This document shows, piece by piece, positions 61,530 through 64,000 of a DNA stretch of 64,000 bases. A model generated the notes under the pieces. That model ran no database searches. It saw only the letters and a list, made by a program, of their open reading frames with translations, and was not told the DNA's origin. Every line of letters starts with the position of its first letter. The stretch's first letter is position 1. Origin of the DNA: Methylobacterium goesingense. GTDB taxonomy: Bacteria > Pseudomonadota > Alphaproteobacteria > Rhizobiales > Beijerinckiaceae. The translations under genes and the position numbers were made by a program. The DNA lies in the NCBI RefSeq assembly GCF_022179225.1, contig NZ_BPQL01000066.1, positions 1-64,000 on the forward strand, in the 5' to 3' direction.

Positions 61530-63146
61530 TCAGCTCTCGTGAATCCAGTTGCGGAGGACTTCCACGGTCTCGCTCGGGCTGGCGCGGACCATGTCGACCA
61601 CGCGCTGCACCGTCTCGGCCTGGACCTTGCCGTTGAGCTGGGCAAAATCCACGAGGCGCGCGGTGGCGTTCTCGGGCTGGGCCAAGAGTGCCTCCGCGTT
61701 CCCCGCGACGGCACCGGCGCCCCCGGCCCCGGCGACGAGGGCGATCTGGATCGGGTCGGTCGCCAGCACCTTCTTGAGGAGCGGGCGCACCACCGCCATC
61801 AGCACGATCAGCGTCAGCATGGTGAGGACGGCAAGTTCGACGATGCGCATCACCTCCTCCTTGGAGGGGCTGAGCAGCGACTGGATCAGGCTCGGCTCCA
61901 CGAAGGCGGCCTGCGCGGGCGATTCGGCGAAGCGCAGGTTCACCACCTCGACCTGATCGCCCCGCGCCTTGTCGAAGCCGATGGCGGTGCGAACCAGGGC
62001 GGCGATCCGCTCGACTTCCGCCGCCGGGCGCGGCTGATAGACCGCCTTGCCGTCGGGACCGGCCACGTAGGCGCCGTCGATCACCACCGCCACCGAGAGC
62101 CGCTTGACCCGGCCGCCCTCGGCGACCTCGGTCTTCGTCACGCGGGAGATCTCGTAGTTGGTGGTCTCCTCGTTCTTGTTCGTCGAATCCTTCTGGGTCG
62201 GAGCCTGTCCGGGCTGGTTGGCGCCGGGCAACTCGTTGCCGACGCTGACCGCGCCCTCGGCGCCGCCCGAAAGCGCGTTCTCGCTGCGGGTCTGGGTGGA
62301 GCGCACGACCCGGCTCTCGGGATCGTAGCTCTCCGAGCGGCTCTCGATGCGGTTGAGGTCGAGCTCTGCGCTGACCTGGACGCGGGCGCGCCCGGCCCCG
62401 ACGATGCCCGCGATGATTTCCTCGATCTGGGAGCGCAGGCGCCGCTCGATGCCGACCTGCTTCTCCTCCATGCCGGCCCCGGTCTCGGCCTCGGCCCCGC
62501 GCGCGCCGTCGGCCAGGAGCCGACCGCGCTCGTCCACGATGGAAACGCGCTCCGGCTTGAGCCCCTCGACCGCCGACGCCACGAGGTGACGGACGGCGCG
62601 CACCTGCGAGGCGTCGAGGTCACCCATCAGCTTGAGGACGATGGCGGCGCTCGGGCTCTCGCGGTCGCGCTCGAACAGGCGGCGCTCCGGGATTACGAGG
62701 TGGACGCGGGCGGCCTGAACGCGCCCGATCGCCCGGATCGAGCGGGACAACTCGCCCTCGAGCGCCCGCAGGTGGTTCACGTTCTGGACGAAGTTGGTGG
62801 ACGAGAAGGCGTCGCCCTTGTCGAAGATCTCGTAGCCGACGCCGGCCTGGCTCGGCAGGCCCTTGCCGGCGAGGTCCATGCGCAGGCGCGGGAGGTCGGC
62901 GCGGGGCGCCATCACGGTCTGGCCGGCATCGCCCCGGGTCTCGTACTTGATGCCGCGCGCATCGAGGTCGCGGATCACGGCCGAGGAATCCGACATCGAC
63001 AGGTCGGCGAAGAGCACGCCCATGTCGGGCTTCGAGACGCGCAGGATCACGAAGGCGAAGAAGCCGATCAGCGTCATCGTGACGGCGGCCATGGCGGCGA
63101 GCCGCGCCGGTCCGAGCTTTGCCACGAGGTCGAAGACCGGTTTCAC
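61530..63146 (-). CDS. fliF: Flagellar MS-ring protein FliF
   Basis: A 538-residue MS-ring protein. First membrane helix near residues 12-35 (LAAMAAVTMTLIGFFAFVIL), RBM1-3 ring domains (YEIFDKGDAFSSTNFVQNVN is diagnostic), a disordered charged stretch (about 315-350), second helix near 425-445 (LAVLTMLTLIVLMAVV), and the C-terminal FliG-binding tail (ATARLVDFAQLNGKVQAET). First gene of the operon; a CtrA-like box lies 74-90 bases upstream. Confidence 0.96.
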   Translation of the reverse strand: MKPVFDLVAKLGPARLAAMAAVTMTLIGFFAFVILRVSKPDMGVLFADLSMSDSSAVIRDLDARGIKYETRGDAGQTVMAPRADLPRLRMDLAGKGLPSQAGVGYEIFDKGDAFSSTNFVQNVNHLRALEGELSRSIRAIGRVQAARVHLVIPERRLFERDRESPSAAIVLKLMGDLDASQVRAVRHLVASAVEGLKPERVSIVDERGRLLADGARGAEAETGAGMEEKQVGIERRLRSQIEEIIAGIVGAGRARVQVSAELDLNRIESRSESYDPESRVVRSTQTRSENALSGGAEGAVSVGNELPGANQPGQAPTQKDSTNKNEETTNYEISRVTKTEVAEGGRVKRLSVAVVIDGAYVAGPDGKAVYQPRPAAEVERIAALVRTAIGFDKARGDQVEVVNLRFAESPAQAAFVEPSLIQSLLSPSKEEVMRIVELAVLTMLTLIVLMAVVRPLLKKVLATDPIQIALVAGAGGAGAVAGNAEALLAQPENATARLVDFAQLNGKVQAETVQRVVDMVRASPSETVEVLRNWIHES

Positions 63147-63219
63147 GACGCCACGTACCCATCCGACCCGAAGCGACGGACACTCCGCGCTCGCCCGGCA
63201 AAATTTGCCCAGGCCATGG

Positions 63220-63235
63220 TTAGCGTCCGGTTAAC
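63220..63235. promoter_or_regulatory. CtrA-like box upstream of fliF
   Basis: TTAG (63220-63223), 7 bases, then TTAAC (63231-63235) fit the CtrA consensus TTAA-N7-TTAAC with one mismatch. It lies 74-90 bases upstream of the fliF start, in the 211-base gap shared with sciP. Caulobacter fliF is CtrA-controlled, and SciP is a CtrA inhibitor, which makes the box plausible. A 13-base palindrome GGCAAA-A-TTTGCC lies about 10 bases to its left. Confidence 0.5.
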
Positions 63236-63357
63236 GAATGGCACGCAGGGCGCCGCATCCCGGCTCCGGAATCGCGAAAGCCGCGCCCGGATGAGGGGAC
63301 GCGGCTTCCGATGACGGGGCCCTGGTGGTTCGACCGATGCCCCGGCGGGTCTCGCGC

Positions 63358-63633
63358 TCAGTGCCGGTAGTGCTGGATGCGCGTGGTGCGCAGGCCGGCC
63401 AGACCGTGCTGATCGATGGAGAACTGCCAGCTCAGGAATTCCTCCGTGGTGAGGGTGTAGCGCTGGCAGGCTTCTTCGAGGCTGAGCAGACCGCCCCGGA
63501 CGGCGGCAACCACTTCGGCTTTGCGACGGATGACCCATCGACGGGTGGTGGTCGGCGGAAGATCCGCAATGGTTAACGGACTTCCATCAGGCCCGATCAC
63601 GTACTTCACTCTCGGGCGGCTTGGTTCGGTCAT
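63358..63633 (-). CDS. sciP: SciP / DUF1153 CtrA-inhibitor protein
   Basis: A 91-residue DUF1153 protein with a helix-turn-helix core: VKYVIGPDGSPLTIADLP, then RRWVIRRKAEVVAAVRGGL, then SLEEACQRYTLTTEEFLSW. Caulobacter SciP of this family blocks CtrA-dependent transcription early in the cell cycle. It lies between flgD and fliF, as expected for a cell-cycle/flagellar regulator. Name from the family and context; in rhizobia DUF1153 proteins remain less well studied. Confidence 0.88.
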   Translation of the reverse strand: MTEPSRPRVKYVIGPDGSPLTIADLPPTTTRRWVIRRKAEVVAAVRGGLLSLEEACQRYTLTTEEFLSWQFSIDQHGLAGLRTTRIQHYRH

Positions 63634-63733
63634 GATACGCTCTACAACTCGACTGACCTGTCGAGATTGGAAGCTAGTCCTGCCCGCTTAAGATATCTTG
63701 AAGCGGTTCGATCGCTTTGGAATCATACGGCGT

Positions 63734-64000
63734 TCATGTGGACAACTTGGCGCCGATGTTCTGAACGGCCGAGAGCGGGATCCGGGTCGTGCCGAGCAGG
63801 AGCACCGGTTCCGTCCCCGTGAGGTCGATGCCGTCCACGGTCCCGGCGACCTGGGTGTCAACGGCCACCTTGGCGCCCGTCGCGTCCACCGCGTCCACCT
63901 TGATCGCGTAGGTGCCGTCGGCGGACGTGAAGCCGCTGGTGGAGCGGCCGTCCCAGGCGAAGGTCTGGACGCCGGCGGCCAGCGCCTTGGTCTGGGTCGC
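63734..64000 (-). CDS. flgD: FlgD hook-cap protein, C-terminal part
   Basis: The last 88 codons of a protein running off the right edge. The peptide reads FAWDGRST followed by DGTYAIKVDAVDATG (FlgD Tudor/FN3-like domain) and ends in the GTVDGIDLTGTEPVLLLG / RIPLSAVQNIG block characteristic of alphaproteobacterial FlgD. FlgD caps the growing hook. After the stop, on the minus strand, AAGCG/CGCTT can form a small hairpin. Confidence 0.88.
   Translation of the reverse strand, partial: ATQTKALAAGVQTFAWDGRSTSGFTSADGTYAIKVDAVDATGAKVAVDTQVAGTVDGIDLTGTEPVLLLGTTRIPLSAVQNIGAKLST

Noticed and set aside
63197-63213. Possible sigma-54 promoter for fliF (TGGGCAAATTTTGC on the minus strand)
   Set aside because: The GG to GC spacing is 9, not 10, so it does not fit the -24/-12 rule.
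60750-63314. An 854-codon open frame on the + strand
   Set aside because: Runs antisense to fliG and fliF, with His/Asp/Gly-rich composition typical of GC-rich antisense frames and no recognisable domain.

Overview
The window is GC-rich chromosomal DNA that looks like a Methylobacterium/Methylorubrum-type alphaproteobacterium. The clearest sign is the left end, which carries the tail of a serine-cycle cluster (malate thiokinase small subunit, PEP carboxylase, malyl-CoA lyase). Other alphaproteobacterial signs are a SciP (DUF1153) gene beside flagellar genes, an FlbD-type regulator, HWE and HisKA_2 histidine kinases, an Omp25/31-type porin and a Hint-domain protein. The genus is an inference from gene content; no rRNA or tRNA gene is visible.

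Layout. 1-5 kb: mtkB (partial), ppc and mcl end in a strong terminator, followed by a GlcG/HbpS-like protein. 5-14 kb: porin, a CinA-like molybdopterin-binding domain protein, lytic transglycosylase, dapA, smpB and a NYN-domain protein, then 1.8 kb of mostly non-coding DNA holding a decayed methylmalonate-semialdehyde dehydrogenase. 14-20 kb: a cyanate module on the minus strand (substrate-binding protein, permease, ATPase, cyanase) preceded by a sigma-54-type promoter, with a sigma-54 activator gene divergent from it. 20-25 kb: an ABC-F ATPase and a three-gene sensor/receiver cluster (MHYT-PAS kinase, receiver, receiver-HisKA_2 kinase). 25-36 kb: HDAC-like deacetylase, panD, propionyl-CoA carboxylase alpha, small metabolic and hypothetical genes, a large GH63-type glucosidase. 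36-40 kb: rsh (ppGpp), rpoZ and an exported beta-carbonic anhydrase. 40-50 kb: fatty-acid cluster fabD-fabG-acpP-fabF followed by mltG-yicC-gmk. 50-57.8 kb: HWE kinase, Hint protein, EamA exporter, HpnL-like membrane protein, ferredoxin-like protein, KpsE-like polysaccharide exporter. 57.9-64 kb: flbD-fliN-fliH-fliG-fliF, sciP and partial flgD, all on the minus strand.

The strongest accessory signal is a 2.3 kb AT-rich insert between fabF and mltG. It encodes an AAA/ABC-type ATPase broken by two compensating frameshifts and an intact DUF4435 (TOPRIM-like) protein. That gene pair matches the architecture of the PARIS anti-phage system (AriA/AriB), so it is probably an acquired, now damaged or phase-switched defence locus.

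A second unusual signal is a dispersed element of about 110-120 bp, present at 25.2 kb and 59.4 kb. It folds into three hairpins whose stems differ by compensating base changes, and both copies begin exactly at the stop codon of a minus-strand gene. Other regulatory points are a GG-N10-GC promoter and a dyad between the cyanate operon and its divergent activator, a CtrA-like box upstream of fliF next to sciP, palindromes upstream of pccA, and mutually exclusive hairpins between mtkB and ppc.
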